46,310 nt of DNA, taken from NCBI GenBank assembly GCA_947303735.1, contig CAMYZD010000003.1, positions 1 through 46,310 on the forward strand. The letters run 5' to 3'. Source of the stretch: an uncultured Bacteroidales bacterium. Lineage in GTDB: Bacteria; Bacteroidota; Bacteroidia; Bacteroidales; P3. Within the stretch, counting starts at the first letter, position 1. Each line of letters opens with the position of its first letter. The notes below the pieces were generated by a model. That model saw only the letters and a list, made by a program, of their open reading frames with translations, did no database searches and was not told the DNA's origin. Position numbers and translations under genes: made by a program. Below are positions 43,936 to 46,310 of this stretch, piece by piece.

Positions 43936-44931
43936 TTAATTTGCAAAACGCTTGGGTGTGCACCAACGGTTGATGAGCGGCGTCACCGCATTCATCAGCA
44001 GTATGGCAAAGCTCACACCTTCGGGGTAGGCGCCCCAATTACGGATGATGATGGTGAGCAGGCCGCAGCCGAAGCCAAATATCAGCTGACCAGTCTTCGA
44101 CATGGGCGATGTCACCATATCGGTGGCCATAAAGCATGCGCCTAGCATGATACCGCCGGTGAGGATGGTGGTCAGGGGGTCGATAAACTGGGTCGGGTCG
44201 CACAGCCAAAGGATGCCGCTGAAGATGAAGGCCGTACCGATAAACGACACGGGGATGTGCCAGGTGATGACCCGGCGGCAGAGCAGGTATATAGCACCTA
44301 TCAAGATGGCAATGGCACTCACCTCACCCAGCGAGCCGCCGATGTGACCCAGCAGAATCTCGGTCAGCGAGGGCAGGTCGTTTGCCTCGATAACGCTCTG
44401 CACGGTGGCTCCTTCGTGGGTCAGCCCCTCCTTGATGATGCCAAGCGGGGTGGCTCCCGAAGTGGTGTCGAGGGTCATGGGGAACCACTTGCCCACCGTG
44501 GGCCAGGTGGTCATCTGCACGGGGAAGGAGATGAGCATGAACACACGTCCCACCAATGCGGGGTTGAAGGGGTTCTTGCCAAGTCCGCCGAAGGTCATCT
44601 TGCCTATGCCGATGGCAACCAGAGCGCCGATGGCAACCAGCCATATCATATCGGCTGTGGCAGGCACGTTGAATGCCAGCAACAGGCCCGTCACCACGGC
44701 CGAGCCGTCGCACACGGTGGTAGGCACCTTTAAGATGAATTTCTCAATGAGCCATTGGAACAGGCAGCAGCAGGCTACCGATACTAGGCTGATGAGTAGC
44801 GCGTTGAGGCCGAAGAAGGCTATGCCGCAGAGCAGCATGGGTACCAACGCCAAATTGACGCGCCACATGATTTTCTTTGTCGACTCGTCGCTGTGTACGT
44901 GAGGAGAACCAGATATATTTAGTAAATTCAT
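43936..44931 (-). CDS. rnfD: Rnf electron transport complex subunit D
   Basis: MNLLNISGSPHVHSDESTKKIMWRVNLALVP; LDTTSGATPLG FMN attachment motif; start moved to 44931. Confidence 0.93.
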   Translation of the reverse strand: MNLLNISGSPHVHSDESTKKIMWRVNLALVPMLLCGIAFFGLNALLISLVSVACCCLFQWLIEKFILKVPTTVCDGSAVVTGLLLAFNVPATADMIWLVAIGALVAIGIGKMTFGGLGKNPFNPALVGRVFMLISFPVQMTTWPTVGKWFPMTLDTTSGATPLGIIKEGLTHEGATVQSVIEANDLPSLTEILLGHIGGSLGEVSAIAILIGAIYLLCRRVITWHIPVSFIGTAFIFSGILWLCDPTQFIDPLTTILTGGIMLGACFMATDMVTSPMSKTGQLIFGFGCGLLTIIIRNWGAYPEGVSFAILLMNAVTPLINRWCTPKRFAN

Positions 44932-45018
44932 ATTATATATATTTTTCAATAATAGCAAGTGTTGTTATTTCGGGCGGTGGGTTGTGCCGGCGAGGCAGCC
45001 GCCCGCCGCGTGGGGTTC

Positions 45019-46310
45019 CTATTTCTTGGCGGCCATCATGGCGCGTACCTTGAATTTGCCCAGGCGTATCTCGTCGGTCAGCGGCTTGTTGGCCGGGCAG
45101 CTGAAGAAGCAGCATCCGCACTCGATGCAGTCCAGGATGTTGTGTGCCTGAGCCTCCTCGATGCGGTTGTTCTTCACCAAGGCCGAGAAGAGATAGGGTT
45201 CGAGCCCCATGGGGCAGGCACCCACGCATTTTCCACATCTGATGCAGTTGGTCTCAGGTGCGCGACGTGCTTCGGCTTCGTCCATCACCAATACGCTGGC
45301 GGCTCCTTTGGTCGTGGGGGCTGACAGGTTGCTCACCGCCTTTCCCATCATCGTACCGCCGCTGATCACCTTGCCGGTCGTGGCGGGCAGTTCGCCGATG
45401 GCGTGCTTGATAATGTCATTGTATGTGATGCCGATACGCACTTGGTAGTTGTGCTGGCTGGGCAGTTTCTTGCCCGTCACAGTCAGGATGTTTTCAATCA
45501 GAGGCTTGTTCTTCTGAATTGCCTCATACACTGCGAACGATGTACCCACGTTGCTCACCACGCAGCCCACGTCGATAGGCAGCTTGCCACTCGGCACCTT
45601 TCTGCCAGTGATGGCGTTGATAAGCTGCTTTTCAGCTCCTTGGGGGTATTTCACCTTCAGGGGCTCTACTATGATGCCTTCGAAGTTGCGGGCCATTTCG
45701 GTCATCACCCGTATGGGTTCGGGTTTGTTGCTCTCGATGCCGATGTAGGCGTTAGGCACGCCCAAGGCCTTGCGCAGGATGCTCACACCGATGCAAATCT
45801 CCTCGGCGTGCTCTATCATTACACGGTGGTCCGAAGTGAGGTAAGGCTCGCATTCGGCGGCGTTGATAATGAGGTATTCAGCCTTCTTGCCTTCGGGGAT
45901 GCTGTATTTGATGTGGGCAGGGAACGTAGCGCCGCCCAGACCCACGATGCCCATCTCCTTGAGCTTGGCCACAATCTCTTTGGGCTCGAGGTTGCATTCG
46001 CGTTTGATGTCGGGGGTGCGGTCGATGCTTTCCATCCATTCGTCGCCTTCCACATCGATATAGATGGCGGTCTTGGGAAGTCCCACCATGTCCTTGCATA
46101 CGTCGATTTTGTTCACGGTGCCGCTCACGGGCGAGTGGATGTTGGCGCACATGAACGCCTGTGCCTCGGCAATCAGCTGGCCCACCTTCACCTTGTCGCC
46201 CTTGGCGACGATAGGAGTGGCGGGGGCGCCCAGGTGTTGGTTCATCAGGACGGCAACCTGTGTGGGCAGAGGCATCTGCTCAATGACGGCGCCTGTCGAT
46301 ATCTTGTTTT
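45019..46310 (-). CDS. rnfC: Rnf electron transport complex subunit C (5' end beyond window)
   Basis: VAVLMNQHLGAPATPIVAKGDKV; CIRCGKCVGACPMGLEP and CIECGCCFFSCPANKPL 4Fe-4S motifs; frame stays open to the window edge (NKISTGAVIEQMPLPTQ). Confidence 0.94.
   Translation of the reverse strand, partial: NKISTGAVIEQMPLPTQVAVLMNQHLGAPATPIVAKGDKVKVGQLIAEAQAFMCANIHSPVSGTVNKIDVCKDMVGLPKTAIYIDVEGDEWMESIDRTPDIKRECNLEPKEIVAKLKEMGIVGLGGATFPAHIKYSIPEGKKAEYLIINAAECEPYLTSDHRVMIEHAEEICIGVSILRKALGVPNAYIGIESNKPEPIRVMTEMARNFEGIIVEPLKVKYPQGAEKQLINAITGRKVPSGKLPIDVGCVVSNVGTSFAVYEAIQKNKPLIENILTVTGKKLPSQHNYQVRIGITYNDIIKHAIGELPATTGKVISGGTMMGKAVSNLSAPTTKGAASVLVMDEAEARRAPETNCIRCGKCVGACPMGLEPYLFSALVKNNRIEEAQAHNILDCIECGCCFFSCPANKPLTDEIRLGKFKVRAMMAAKK

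Noticed and set aside
1-46310. tRNA/rRNA genes
   Set aside because: None recognised on reading; not verifiable without tRNAscan-SE.

Overview
The window is a Bacteroidales-type (Bacteroidetes) chromosomal segment, and nearly all genes are on the minus strand. Core genes: prfB (partial), a ZIP transporter, a small SRP RNA, mltG, a GNAT acetyltransferase, recG, coaD, an outer-membrane barrel, a GT2 fusion, topA, a TPR protein, a TetR/TolC/MFP/RND/PG0541 efflux operon, yajC, paired chromate-transporter halves, aroA, a sigma-54 activator, dnaG, TraX, a Usp-like protein, two very large T9SS type-B substrates, and rnfE-G-D-C (rnfC partial). An accessory island lies at about 12.4-19.5 kb. It holds (i) two adjacent large proteins of no family I recognise that share a C-terminal 'RPWF/NSRxWR...SPNP' module, (ii) three copies of a three-hairpin repeat whose stems show compensatory changes, (iii) a decapitated Stealth-type capsule phosphotransferase fragment between those repeats, and (iv) two direct copies of a 122/134-bp structured repeat. 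Across the window there is also a recurring family of period-7 arrays (roughly ARTTYWY) that tend to begin exactly at stop codons and often occur as inverted pairs. One inverted pair encloses a four-helix-bundle (S23/IVP-like) gene inside the efflux operon, resembling a 23S rRNA intervening sequence outside rRNA. Everything was read by eye; no searches or folding programs were run.
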